This document shows, piece after piece, positions 33,501 through 46,800 of a stretch of 64,000 bases of DNA. The DNA is from Anaspis maculata (Eukaryota > Arthropoda > Insecta > Coleoptera > Scraptiidae). The stretch is from positions 27,234,635-27,298,634 of the forward strand of contig OX421967.1 of the NCBI GenBank assembly GCA_949128115.1. Direction: 5' to 3'. Positions within the stretch are counted from its first letter, which is position 1, and each line of letters begins with the position of its first letter. The position numbers and the translations under genes were made by a program. The notes under the pieces were generated by a model that searched no databases, was not told where the DNA came from, and saw nothing but the letters and a program-made list of their open reading frames with translations.

Positions 33501-33908
33501 AAAAAAATTGGGGTTGGCGCAGAGGCTTACTGAGTTAGTTCCACCGTCGCCTTCCTTGAAAAAGTCCATTCCGCTCTGGCGGGCGTGCCCAGATCCCCCT
33601 TGATGTCTTTGGCATCTTCGTACCCCATGAAGTACAGGCTGAACTTCATGCTGGGGAAATCCATCTTTTGCAACAGTCGCATCCCCAGGACTTCACTGTA
33701 AAACGGAAGACTCACTTTGGGGTCCTTGATTCTGTACATTGTTTGTTGGAAAATAAAATCCTGCAATAGCAAATTCTTCATTATTTTCGAAAAATTCCTC
33801 GGCAAATTCATTGAGTGCTTCAGCACCTACCTTAGTGTCAGCTGGCGGCTCCTTGCATAGTTTTACGGCTTCTTCAATGGAAACCGGCGGTTCTGGTAAG
33901 TCGCCCAT
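30592..33908 (-). CDS. Glo1: Glyoxalase I (lactoylglutathione lyase)
   Basis: It isomerises the methylglyoxal-glutathione hemithioacetal to S-lactoylglutathione in the cytosol. Four exons in consistent phase (33831-33908, 33531-33760, 30835-30902, 30592-30767) encode 183 residues, close to the animal norm. Motifs: [20 protein letters not shown] (Gln metal ligand region), [23 protein letters not shown] (Glu ligand), [20 protein letters not shown] (His ligand) and [11 protein letters not shown] (Glu ligand/base). All four zinc-ligand positions can be placed. The start at 33906-33908 (MGDLPEPP) fits the short N-terminal helix. The 2.6-kb second intron carries a perfect hairpin MITE, a dispersed repeat and a microsatellite. 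Confidence 0.95.
31989..32231. mobile_element. Perfect-hairpin MITE, PIF/Harbinger-like, in Glo1 intron
   Basis: The arms 31989-32080 and 32140-32231 are exact 92-bp inverted copies by eye (GGGCCGTATTCATACCTCGC at the end). The loop is about 59 bp. It is flanked by TTA on both sides (31986-31988 and 32232-32234). A TTA duplication with GGGCC-type ends is characteristic of PIF/Harbinger (Tourist) MITEs. No decay in the arms means it is very young or under selection. Confidence 0.85.
32260..32550 (+). repeat. Dispersed repeat, copy 2 (Glo1 intron)
   Basis: Collinear with 22130-22500: CCTCAGACGGTTTATTA, AAGAAACTGCATGGATGGTC and AAAATTTGAAAGGTGACTG. It also contains a partial internal duplication of ATTAGTATACAATGCTATTATTAG. 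Confidence 0.65.
33186..33262. repeat. (AGT)n microsatellite
   Basis: About 75 bp of AGTAGTAGTAGTA iterations with periodic AAGT interruptions every 13 bp, in the Glo1 intron. Confidence 0.95.
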
Positions 33909-34227
33909 TTTTCTACGTTGAATTTTTCGAATGAAATGAACTGAGAGTTGATCTGGCTGCAATAAACGTGATAATTGTTTGATTCTACATGAAATCATCG
34001 TCACCCACTGCTTTGTACTTATTATTACCTTATTTCCAAACAAATGACAACATAACCTATTGATGCTCTGAATATAGAAGGTGGTGGAAAATCTAATCTG
34101 ATCTAAGCCTTGCGCACATTCTCAACGGTACACAGAGGCGTACTTACTCTTGATTATTCACTCAAGGTCATAAGACCCGTACAGATTAATACTTACCCTA
34201 GAACCAGACCTACTATTAGTAACAAAA

Positions 34228-34796
34228 TGAGTCCATACGAAGACTATTATGCGGCACAAGGCCCATCAACGACGCTAGGGAGGCTACCAATAGTGTCACC
34301 CATGAACAAAACCGTGGTGCCGCCTCAAGTTTTCGTATTTCGTTCAAGAATGACCTGACCTGTATCAAATACTTGAAAACAGTTTATTCAAAGCTTTCTT
34401 TCCAGAAAATATGTTGAGTAACTATTTCTATTGTTTTCCCTGAATTCAATAATGTACTACGTAGACCTTGATTCAAAATTAGTAAGGTCACAAATTGAGT
34501 ATTTGCTAAATTTGAGCTGATTGTTTCACAAAATGTTGAAGTATGCCATGGAAAATCTTCACAAAACTGATGAAATTGTTAGAGAAAAAATCCTAACTGA
34601 TTGTTTTTCAATGCACACTTTTCATGCGAAAATTAATTCAGTCGAAATTGACCGAGACAATTTGAGAAAAAAATTTACCAATTTTTTACCAAGTTCAACC
34701 ACTTCCCATCCTTCTCCGCTTCGGGAACTATTTGTTCAGCTGCAGAATACAAATCAGCCAGAATTGAAAAAAACAACGTATATTTACAAAAAATAA
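34228..34796 (+). CDS. Unrecognised small gene candidate, possibly two exons
   Basis: I do not recognise it. A first open segment from ATG 34228 reads MSPYEDYYAAQGPSTTLGRL and continues for 43 codons. A second, 34533-34796, reads MLKYAMENLHKTDEIVREKI and continues for 87 codons with a charged, helix-like composition. A plausible splice would join a GT near 34336 or 34342 to the AG at 34538-34539 (then TAT GCC ATG), giving one protein. An AATAAA directly follows the second stop, at about 34791. It diverges from Glo1 and converges on DHODH, whose stop is only 43 bp away. It may equally be two chance ORFs. Confidence 0.35.
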
Positions 34797-34838
34797 ATGT
34801 ACAAATATAAAATACACAGATGGCCTCCTGACATCTCC

Positions 34839-37800
34839 TCACTGCTTCCCATTTTTACCAACGGCTTCAGAGATCTTGTTGTACCCATCGGCCTTGAGCA
34901 ATTCGGCCAGTTCTTTCTTGATTTTAGTCACGACCGGCGGACCGTCGTACACTAAACTGGTGTAAATTTGAACCACACTGGCCCCGGCCTTGATCTTCTC
35001 GTAAGCATCTCGACCAGATCCGACTCCGCCTACACCTGCAATACGGAAGCAGAATTTACGCAAATTCCTTCCCTGTTTCGTTACACAACCAAAAATCAAT
35101 AATGAGTGAAGCTGCATAGTCAGCTATGTGTAATGTGGCGCTTCGCAGTTGAAGTTTCGAGGTATTTTCGCGAATCCAGTAGACTTTAGTTAGGTACACC
35201 TTATAGTATGTTCAATATTAGTGTGATTCTAGTTGACTGGGAGGGTCACCACGCGACGCATTTGGAGAGGAGAAATTCGGAAAATCATATGTCACTAGGA
35301 TCACACCAGGGTTGAACGTATTATACGAGTGAAATATACTCTCAATAATTCAAAATTACATTTCAAACTATTTAAACCTGCAAAAAGTTTACTTCCTGCC
35401 ACATTAATTGGAATTTTTTTTTTTTCAAATCATACATAATTATCTGGCAAGATATCACCAAAAAAACTGAAATCTTGTGGATAAACATTTCAGCAATCAA
35501 AATTGTCCTGATACCACTCAAATTTGTCAAAATATTACTGAAATCACTAAAAGCTGTCAATATAGCACTAAAATCTGTTTAAATGTCATTTAAAATCACC
35601 TCAACCTCACAAAACGAAGCATAAACTTGACGTATGTATGTATCAGGAATAATGACAGATGTCAAAGTGACAAATCTCAAACTGAGTCTAGTTATTTTTG
35701 CCCGTTATGGTGACATTGCAGAAGATGAACCTTAACCAATGGCTTCAAACTGTTCATATCTAAACGCACATTTTTGCTGAAATTACTGATCATGCAACTT
35801 GCATCATTCATTATCACCCTGCTCTCTTCTCTCTACTCATATTATTATAATCAGTTCCACTGTTTTTTTTCATTAGAGTAAGCTAACTATAAATAAATGA
35901 AAAATGTGTTGTGTTGTTGGTACAGACTAAATTAGTTCACTATGGCCGTTGCCGCGCTTCGACTTGATTTTATTTAGTGGCCGTCACAAACCAGCACAAG
36001 CAAAGAGTCAGGACAATTTTCGCCACCAAAACTCGACAATTTCCTTTTAACTTACGCATACATTACATCGCGCTGACAGGTGATAGCTGTCATAGCACAG
36101 AACCTCTTCCCCTCGCTTTGCGCATAATATAAGCTTCGTACGGTTGTGGCGATTATAAAATGAACGACAATGTCAATGAGTTGGCTTGCTGTCATGCGAC
36201 GTTAAGACCAGAATCCTAAAAACCTGTCAACTGTCGTCCACTTTAAAAAGACCGCAACGGTACCAACACAACAAAACTTTTTCAAAGCTTACTCCAACAA
36301 AAAACGCCATGGAACTGATTACACGAAAGTACTCACCGATGATTGGCACTTGGCCCTTGGTCAGCCGGTACATTTCCTCTATCAGCTGGGTGGATTTTTG
36401 CCGCAGAGGTTTACCGCTGAGACCTCCGGCCTCGTGCACCTGCCACTTGTTGGTGAGAAACATGGGCCTCTCGACGGTCGTGTTCGAGCAAATCAACCCG
36501 TCGACGTGGCACTTACGATACGAAATCACGCTGGCTATGTCGGCGCGTTCGTCTCTGCTCAAATCCGGGGCCAATTTCAGGAGCAACGGGGGCTTGTGCG
36601 GTCCTGGCAGGCTGTTCCTGGCTGCCACGGCGGCGGTCAGCAGATCCGTGAGGTTCTTTCTGGTCTGCAAGTCTCTCAAACCGGGAGTATTGGGACTGTA
36701 AAAAGCCTAACCTCAATACCTAACCAGAACTAGACGAGAAAAACAAAACAATTTCTCTGAAGAAAATTCTAGGAAAATATGAATGTGGGGGGAAGTTGCA
36801 GCAGCTTGTAAGTGTGGCAAACTGAACGTGCGGCACGTAAGGGCAAAAGAGGATTTAGCAACCAGACAACCAGTACACGTTTGATAAAGGTGGAAATTCA
36901 GTGAATGCCAATTTAGGCATTCCTAAATTTCTTTCAAGGAACTCAGTCACCTAGTAACGTTCAAAAATTGGCTTTAGGTCTTGATACTTTAGTGGATTTT
37001 ATACAAAATTGGGCCTGACTCACGTAACTAACTGGTGATTAGCGTTGATCAGTGAGTAAGGGCACCACTTGGGGCATAGCGTGTAGTACACTGCTTCAGT
37101 CGGGTGATAACTCAACTGCAGCAACGCTCGGCGCTGCAAAAAGTTGGCTGAGAGACCGCCGGTGGGTAGTACCGCGTGTCGACCGTGTGTCGCAAAGCAC
37201 GTAAAATACGAACGATGGTGCCGACCCCATGCGATGTTGGTGGTCGTTGAAAATCCCTATCCTGTGTTGGAACACACAGGGGTTCGGCAAAATTTCCGGT
37301 ATAGTAGAGGAAAACATTCACCGGCGTCGGTGTTAGGTCTCGTTGCGGAAATAGACCGGCGTTAAATAAACAAGTAAAAAAGGTTCTTTTTTGGTATTGT
37401 AACACCCAGGCACACAGCCCACTGTGTCCGTCATTGTTGAAAACCAAAATAATTGAACAATTAACAAACAATACGCAGACCTAACTTTTTTTTATCACGT
37501 GACATTGACAGACAAGGCTGCAGGTCGTTGAATATTGAAAGACAGAACAAGAAACGCGGTTATTTTCAAAATAGCTTATCGAAAAACACGCTTATATCTT
37601 TATGCTAATTGTGTCTCTGAAACTGCGGCTATTTGTACCACATTTCATTGAATGGTTAATCGATAAGCGCACTTTCACTCAGAGCTCATTTGATAGATCC
37701 GCTGTCGGTCATCTTGATTATATGAATGATTGAAATTACGCTATGCGTTAATTTACGTGAAACATGATAGTTGACACACAAAAGAGTACAGTACAAGTTA

Positions 37801-40800
37801 TATAATTAACACGCGTCACGTTTTCATCGTCGTTTTCACGCTTATCAGTACCCATGACAAAAAAATTGGCTTCTCTTGTCTGCAGGCCACTTGTATAGTT
37901 TGTTCACCGATAGAACGGACTTTTATGAATTTCAGTGATGTAACCTATAGCAAACAAAAGCACCAAAGACTGTAACAACATAGGCGCGTTTGGAACTAAT
38001 ATGAGTCTTGTTCAGTTGGTAGTCTTACCCGGGCAAATTATTCCTACGCCAAGCCAATGGCATTACATTCAGCGAGTTTGACACTTACGTACGATTTTTA
38101 ACTTCCATTTCTATGATGTTTGTTATTTTTAGTCGGCTCGGCTGTTGTGTTGTGTAATAAAATCAGCTTCATTCAAAAAAATTATTTTCTGATTCATTAA
38201 AATTGGTATTAAACTAGTGTCATTTAAAATTGCCATAGCACTTAGCTGTGATTAGCGGAAATAAGCACCTCTTTCTAAATGGAATTTTAAATTTCGCGGA
38301 TAACGCTCGGGGCTACTTTTCAAGTGGAGGAATCTGGTGGTCCTTTCTATCAGTGTATAGAGTATAGTAGGAACATAACCTCCTCAAAGTCAACTAATTG
38401 AGAACGATCGAAAAGATTCAACGTGTTGGATACCTAGTGAAAAAAGAATCCCGGATAAACCAGAGAAAGATGTCCGACTCGGCTTTATCAGAATTATCAA
38501 ATGCTCATGTGATTCCTGATCGTCGCACATAGGGGTATTCAAGCCAAATAGCTGGACAAAAGTCAATTTTACAAAAGTTGCCTTAGCTAAGCCAATTTCC
38601 CCGTTTAATAAAGTTAAATAGTGGATGGTACATGTAATGTGGTTATGAACTTGATCACATTAACCGTCTTGTCGTATTTCTGATCAGAAGTTGTCACTTG
38701 TTGAGAGAGAATGCGTCGCTGTATAAAACTATCAAACAGACCCCAACTTTAGAAGACGATTTTACGTTCCACTAACAAAGTAGAAAGTTTTTGATGATGG
38801 GATCCATCAGTGCCAGGTATGTACTTCAGTTTAACGTAATGGATAATCTTTTCATGTTTTTACTGTAAGCAGTTTCGCCACTTTCTTGTGTTAAGAATTT
38901 TGGGAAAAAATTTCGCGAATTCCAACTTTTCAAAATTGATTTAGTTACAAGTTTTGCTGGGTTGTGTAAAATGTTTCATACCATTGGAAAGAACAGACAT
39001 TTGTGTGCTATATCATAAAAAAAAATCCTGCCCCTATCTGCCACTCTTGATTTTATTGATTTTTTCTTCTAGAATCAGAAAATACAAAAACTAATAAAAA
39101 TTTCAACTCTGCTACTGAATATATAGTACAAGAAAGATAGATTTCAACCTCGGAAAAAATATGGACGTCCTGAAAATTTGATATTCTGTTCGGAATTGAA
39201 TTGAGTGCTCTACAACATATCCAAAATCGCCAAAAATCGCACCCGGGGGTTTTGAGTTATTGGAGGGGGGGTAAAAAATTGCTGGTAAAAATGGAGGGGA
39301 GGGAACCAGTCAACCCATTGGATGCGAATACATTTTAGTTCGACGTATCATATCCCATTGATGCTATTTTGGCACAAAAAGTGTCCATCATTGTTGAAGG
39401 GAAGTAGTGGGGGGACGAAGCTCTGCTAGGTGGTCCATTTTGTTTTTATGGCCATGTAGAACCGATCACGACAAGTTTGGTATCTTTTCCGACTAAATTC
39501 AATCTCCTGAGCTCGTATCCGATGTGTAAATTCAGATGAAAACAAGTTTGAACAAGTTAACTTGAGAAAACTTGTTTTTTCTTTGACAAGTTTCACGAAT
39601 TTTTTGTTTACTGTTGTAGGTGTTTATTTTTAGAAAATTTTCAGGGACCATTGAATTGAAGTGTATTGTCCACAAAAATCATCCACTCGATGTATAATTT
39701 TGTTTATCGAGTTTGAAAAATCGATTTGAACTTGAGCCGGCGCGGCGCGTCGTCTACTACTGACCAGAACACTACAGCATGCACCTTTAAATGAAAACAC
39801 CTCAAACTATTGGAGAAATAACAACTCATCTTTGAAAATTGGAGGATTTGTGGAGAATTGAATTCCCTATAACATAAACAAAATCGCCATGAATCGCACT
39901 GCAGGGTTTTCAGTTATTTAAGGGGAGAGGTAACAGTTTATAGAGTATGAATCCTTTCAAAGTGTTATCCTCCTCCTCGAATAACTCAAAATCCTGCATT
40001 GCGATTCATGGCGATTTTGTTCATGGTATAGGGAATTCAGTTTTGCACAAATGCTCCAATTTTTGAAGATAAGTTGTTATTTCTCCAATAGTTTGAGGTG
40101 TTTCCATTTAAAGGTGCATGCTGTAGTGTTCTGGTCAGTAGTAGACGACGCGCCGCGCCGGCTCAAGTTCAAATCGATTTTTTAAACTCGAGAAACAAAA
40201 TTATACATCGAGTGGATGATTTTTGTGGAGTATACACTTCAATTCAATGGTTCCTGAAAATTTTCTAAAAATTAACACCTCCAACAGTAAACAGAAAATT
40301 CGTGAAAATTGTCAAAGAAAAAACAAGTTTTTTCAAGTTATCTTGTTCAAACTTGTTTTCATCCGAATTTACACATCGGATACAAGCTCAGGAGATTGAA
40401 TTCAGTCGGAAAAGATACCAAACTTGTCGTGATCGGTTCTACATGGCTATAAAAACAAAATGGACCACCTAGCAGAGCTTCGCCCCCCCACTACTCCCCT
40501 TCAACAATGATGGACACTTTTCTTGCCAAAATGGTATCAATGGGATATGATACGTCGAACTAAAATGTATTCGCATCCAATGGGTTGACGGGTTCCCTCC
40601 CCTCCATGTTTACCTGCAATTTTTCACCCCCCCTCCAATAACTCAAAACCCCCGGGTGCGATTTTTGGCGATTATGGGTATGTTGTAGAGCACTCAATTC
40701 TGAACAGAATATCTAATTTTCATGACGTCCATATTTATTCCGAGGTTTTGCCGATTTTTTTACAATTTTTCCTGTACTAATATTCAACCTGTAAGTACTG

Positions 40801-43800
40801 AAAACGGTATCAAACTGGTATCAAACAGTGCGAGTTCTTTGTCAAGCTTTTGAAATGCGAAAAAAAAAACAAAAAAAAAGAGACTTGGCGGAGATTCGAA
40901 CCTCGAACGTTTGGATCCAAATACTTTTGTCCAGACCATTCGACCATTTACCCCTATGTGCGTCGTATGCTTCAAACACAGACCTTTAAATTTTGATTTT
41001 CAAGGCCTTTGAAAGTGGCGTTTTTCCAGAATGTTTTCCGAAGTTTCAAGCCCAAATATCTCGAAAATGAAGCACCTAATCAAAATTTTGCAACAGTAAT
41101 TTATTCCTCTAAATTGAACGTAGGATTCCTAAATTGAAACAATTAGCAAAAATATTTAGGGAGGTAAAAAATATGGGGAAGGGGGGGGGGGGGAGAGTAC
41201 CCCCTATTATATTCGCCCATAAAAATGTTTGATGAAATGCGTTATTATTGTTGAATAGAGACCTGTTTCAGTCTTAGACCGTCCAAGGTTTCAGTAAACT
41301 TTGGTTCGAATTTGAATAAAATTGGCTGAACGGTTCAAAAGTTATGCAAAAGAGCCCTAAAAAAAAACAGCTTTGAAGGCCTGTATCTCCGTTATTATAC
41401 GTTTGCGAGGGTATGTTTTTTGAAAAAGTCCCCTAATTTTTCAATTTTCTAGCTCCCTGTGAATTTTGTTGCATTAATTTTGGGACACCTGTATACAATA
41501 CAGTTAGGAGACATACAGGGTGTTTCGCAATTACGGTTACAAACTTCTAGGGGAGATTCCCCATAAAAAATGGATCAGGAAAAAATGTCTTTCTAGCAAA
41601 GAAACGCTACGCAAAGCGTAGAATGCAACGTCTATTTGCCAAATAACTTCTTCAGACCTAAGGAAATTGTAATACCGAAACCAAATATAGAGGGCGCGCC
41701 CGTTACGTGCCACTTCGCTTGCAAAGTACCGTGAACGTAAATACTTTTTTGAGGGTAGCTTTAAATCGTGCCTTAAACTAATGAGTAAGGAAAATATACA
41801 AGCCTTGGTAACGCTTGGCTTACGCTAGCCAAAGTTAGCTTTGAATTTTTGCAGGGGTACAGGTCGTCCCGTGGACCACCGCCTACTTTTGCGGTTGGAC
41901 CTGGTGACAGCGATCTGCCCATTTTATTAATTATTATCATACAGGGTGTGTCGCAATGGTGTGATTGCATGAAATTTGTTCACCAGATCACCGGCATGCA
42001 GCGCAAGGATCGAGTTATGTTTTGACGTTTGTTAGGGAATTGCATTGGGCACATAACAGGTATAAGGCATTGTTAGAAATGTAAGAATGATTAGAAATCA
42101 CAAAATCAGCACAATCTCGATCTCGTAAACGCCGAACAAAACAGTATGTGAACCATATACATGTGAACAAAACACGTAAAAATGACAGTTTTTAGTGAGG
42201 TTAGTCCGGTTGACGTTGTTCCGATATGGATGAAACTTGACAGATGACAATAATGACACCATTGACATTTTGCCATAAACGCCCTCTACATGCAATCACC
42301 CTATTACGGTCAGAAACTTATAGGGGAGATTCTCCATCAAAAATGGTCTAGGAAATAATATAACATCAACGATCAACGTCCTAAAATTCTCCGTTAAAAA
42401 GTTACAGGGTGTTGAAGAATTAATACAATCGTTGAAATTTTAGAGATAACTTTTGAACGGTTAAACCGATTTTGTTCAGATTTGAACCAAAGTTTACCGA
42501 AAAAGGTCTCGATCAAACAATAGTAACGTGTTTCAAAAAACAAACAAAAAAAAAAACAAAGGTGTAGATAATGACGGATGTCTTCATTCCTCCCCCCCCT
42601 ATTTTTTACCCACTGCGTCATTTTTTCAAATTGTCCTTATTTTCGCATTCTACGTTCAATTTAGAAGAAAAGTTGCTTCTGCAAAATTTTGATCAAAGGC
42701 TTTATTTCCGAGATATTTGGGTTTGCAACTTTGGAAAACGTCTCGAAATCGCCACCACTTTCAAAGGCCTAAAAATTAGAACACAAGAAAACTCATCATT
42801 TTTAAACTGAAATAAATCTTTTAGGTGCGTTAACCGTCAGTTCCACAAAAAAAAATGATCAGCGATCAAGGCTGATTGCAGAATAACTGAACTTTTTTCT
42901 GCTGAATGCTAGGTGGTTACTTACAAAAAATGCCTGAAATCTGTACTAGACCCATCATCTTTCCATTGTTGGGGGATAAACCAGCATTTCCATTGATCAG
43001 TCAGCTACAAATTGGAAAACAAAAATCGCAAATCAACTAATCTCGTATTATCTGTTTTGTGGAACCGACGGTCAGTCAAGAAACCACCATTTATGCTGAG
43101 AAACGAGGAGTTTTCAGGGAAAAACAATTTGGTCTCTGAGATTTCGAGGTTTTTTATAAAGTTTCAAATCCAAATTCTGGAAAATGAAGCTTCTGATCAA
43201 AATTTTGCAAGACTAACTTTTATTACTAAATTGAACGTAGATTTAAAAAATTAGAATAATTTGAAAACAAAAATAAGGAAGAAATGAACCCTCCATTATC
43301 TACGCCTGTTTTTTTTTTCAAAACACGTTTCTGTTGTTTGATAGAGATCTATTTCAGTAAACCTTCAAAGTGTCAAAGTTCAAAAGTTATGTCTAAAATT
43401 CGATTTTAAAAATTCAACTTGAACACCCTGTAACTTTTCAACGGAGAATTTTAGGACATCGAAGTTGTATTTTTTTCTGGCCCATTTTTGATGGGAAATC
43501 TCCCCTAGAAAGGACCCCGCACGTTTTATATGAAAAAGTGGTTTCGGTGAATTTGGCTAAATTTTTTATATGTTGTAGATCTTGATTCAAGAAATATATT
43601 CCTGAAAAAGTGGACCCCTCCTATGAACAGTTTTTCCCCTACACCCCTAATAAGGCCAAAATTAGGCATAGTCTCAAATTTTTTGAAATTCATGAAACTG
43701 GTTCAAATCGAGCTCGTGATCAAGAGAAAAATAATTTAAAAAATCCAAGTTGTGAATGGGGGTAGTTATCAAGGGGGTTGGGGGTCGAAATTGAGAAAAT

Positions 43801-46800
43801 AAATTGAAATTCCGAATTTTTTTATTCTTATAAAATCTGAACAGAATAATAATCGAGAAATAATTTTGGAAAATCTAAATCCATTAATTGGGGGTTATTC
43901 TGAAGGGGGCTGGGGGTCAAAATCAAGGAAACGGAGTAACATTTCGAAACTTGCGATTCCCATTATTGGGAAAATAATTCAAAAAAATCGAAACCAATGA
44001 GTTCTGGTGTTATTGAGGAAGTAGATGGTCGAAATCAAGATAACCATGAAATTCTGGACCTTACAGTTCATCTAGAAATTGAACTGGGTGAATGAGAAAA
44101 TGATAATAAAACCAATCTGCATAAGGATTGAGTTCTTCATTTCTCGACCATCCCTTTTCCCACCCACCATAATATCTGCCTACAGCCATGTCCTAGTCCA
44201 AATAAGAATTTGTCTCAAGCATTTTGAAATTCATGAAACTGGCTCGAATTAAGTTGAAGAATAAAAAATATAGGTTGTGAATTGGAGTACCTAATTATCG
44301 AGGGGGCGGGGGTCGAAGTCGAGTAAAGGAATTAGCATTCTAGGAAAAGGGTGATGGAGACATAATTTAAAAAAAATTGAATCAATAAATTGAGATAGTT
44401 GAGATTGAGGTGGAGTGATAGAACTTCAAATTGGAATGAAAACAAATTATGTCTGGGTTAACGATACCTAATTTACTCTTTTGTGAGGGAACAATTGTTA
44501 ACATTATGTGTGGAAAATAACATCTAGTAAATGGCCTCCTAGACTTTGTCTAACGGCGTGCAGACGGGAAGTCCAATTTGTAATAACTTTCTGGCAGATA
44601 TCGGGTTGCATTTTAGTAATAACACGCACAATATTGTCCCTCAGGGCTTCAATGGTTTTAGGTTTGTTCTTGTATACCAGAGATTTCACATACCTCCTCA
44701 GAAAAAAGTCCAGGGGCGTAATATCGCAAGATCTCGCTGGCCAATTGAAATCACCGTTCCGCGAAATTGTTCTTCCTTGGAAGTTTTCGGCCAACAAGTC
44801 CCAAGGTTTCTCCTGCTGTTGTGGCACGTAGCCCCGTCTTGTAGAAAGAAGATGATTTTGTTGAGATATACTGAGTATTTATGTCGAAAAATAGCAGTAA
44901 AATCTTATCAAAGTTCTATCACTCTTATTGAAAGACCCAATCTGAAAATTCAGATTTGAAAAATTGAGCCTATAACTTCCAATATCGATCTATTTTTGGA
45001 ATCCCATTAAATCAACCAATGACCAAAAGCAGGATTTATGTTTATTTAAGAAAAGATAGTCCAGTCATTTTTTTTTGACACAAGCTATATGATGGACAGC
45101 ACACAGAACCGTTGAGAGCTTTTCGAGAACTGTAATTAATCATGTTGTTGCAAGTCTCGATTTCACCCCCCAGCCCCAGCCCTCATTGTGGTTGTGGGTA
45201 GGTATCAAATAATATCCCTGGTACAACTAAGGAGGTAAAGGGTGAGGATGATCGAGAAACGATGAACTCGCAGTCCTTATGTTATCATTTTGTCATTCGC
45301 CCAGATCTTCCTAGTGAACTGGAAGTTCCAGAACTCCACTGTTCTCTTAATTTCGGCCCTCTACCCCCTCAATAACACCCGAATTCATTGGTTTAAATTT
45401 TTTCGAGCAATTTCCCCATTGCTCGTAAAATCATATATTATGGGAACCGCAAATTCCGGAATTTCACTGCGTTTTCTTGATTTCGACCCCCAGCCCCCTT
45501 TAGAATAACCCCCAATCAATTGATTTAGATTTTTCAAAGCTATTTCTCAATTATTATTCTGTTCAGATTTTATAAGAATAAAAAAATCCGGAATTCTAAT
45601 TTATTTTCTCAATTTCGACCCCCAACCCCCTTTATAACTACTCCAATTCACAATTTAGATTTTTTCAATTATTTTTTCCATGATCACAAGTTTGATTTGA
45701 ACCAGTTTCATGAATTTCAAAAAAATTGAGACTATTTCTATTTTTGGCCTTATTAGGGGTGTAGGGGAAAAACTGTTCATAGGAGGGGTCCAATTTTTCA
45801 GGAATATATTTCTTCAATCAAGATCTACAACGTATAAAAAATTTAGCCAAATTCACCGAAACCACTTTTTCATAGAAAACGTGCGGGGTCCTTTGTAACC
45901 GTAACTGCGAAACACCCTATACAGGATGTCCCGTTTTTCAATGCTCACTATTGGTATCTCGAAAACGGTAAGAGATACAAAGTCGGTTGAATTACAAACA
46001 AGTTGCGCCATTTCATGACTATTTTAAATATGTTAAGATATTCAAGATATCTTCAGTCATTTCTGAAATATCCCCAAAAAACTGAAAAGTGCCGAATTCG
46101 AAAATTTCAAATCACTTCTTTATTATGACAGCTATCAACTTGAAAATTGGTATCAAGACATTTTTTAAAGTCCTTGATCGACTGACGTGAATAATTTTTA
46201 CTGCGCCTACTAGTTTTTGAGCTATGACAGTTGACTTCGTTTTTTCTTATGGACACCATATCATTTATTCACCCCGAAAAACTCATATTTTCGTTCTCTT
46301 GACAAAGATATGACACACTTGTATGTCCTGTAAAAAAACCTGTAAAAAATTGGAAAAACTATTTCTGGGGCGAAAAAATCGAGTTACCGTTTCGGTTGCC
46401 ATGCTCTCGTGGCATAACAATGGCATTCGGTTGCCATGGTCTGTTGATTTTGGAAAAAGTTGAGTTACATTCTGTTTTTATGTATTTGATAATAAATAAC
46501 AATAAAACAAATACAAAACCAAGTATAACACAAAATAACATGGCAATAGACAATTATAATTTACAATTTCTCGAATTGACCTTTCCAAATTTGCGCTTGT
46601 CCTTTTCTATTGTGACCTAAACTGCCGGTGGGGCCGATGCGAAACTTAAACAAAATGGCACATTGTACGTGGTTGTGAGTACGGGGAATGAGAGGTCGCC
46701 ATGACGTTGCTAGGTGACGTCAGCATTGGGTGTCAGGTTCACTTACACTCTAGCTTCGCTAGTTTACCCGTCAGAGGGCGTCGGAGCTTTATATTTTCGT

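Larger units (their letters stand above)
41516..45918. mobile_element. Large rearranged palindromic complex in DHODH intron
   Basis: The left end CAGGGTGTTTCGCAATTACG is mirrored by CGTAACTGCGAAACACCCTA at the right end. Long inverted arms (about 43510-44300 and about 45180-45900) are built of degraded subrepeats carrying GGGGGTTGGGGGTCGAAATT. A relic transposase lies in the centre. Nested elements occupy 41942-42304 and 42405-43430. It cannot be a simple single insertion, because the end sequence near 41540 recurs at 42300-42345 and is inverted at 43460-43505. Confidence 0.65.
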
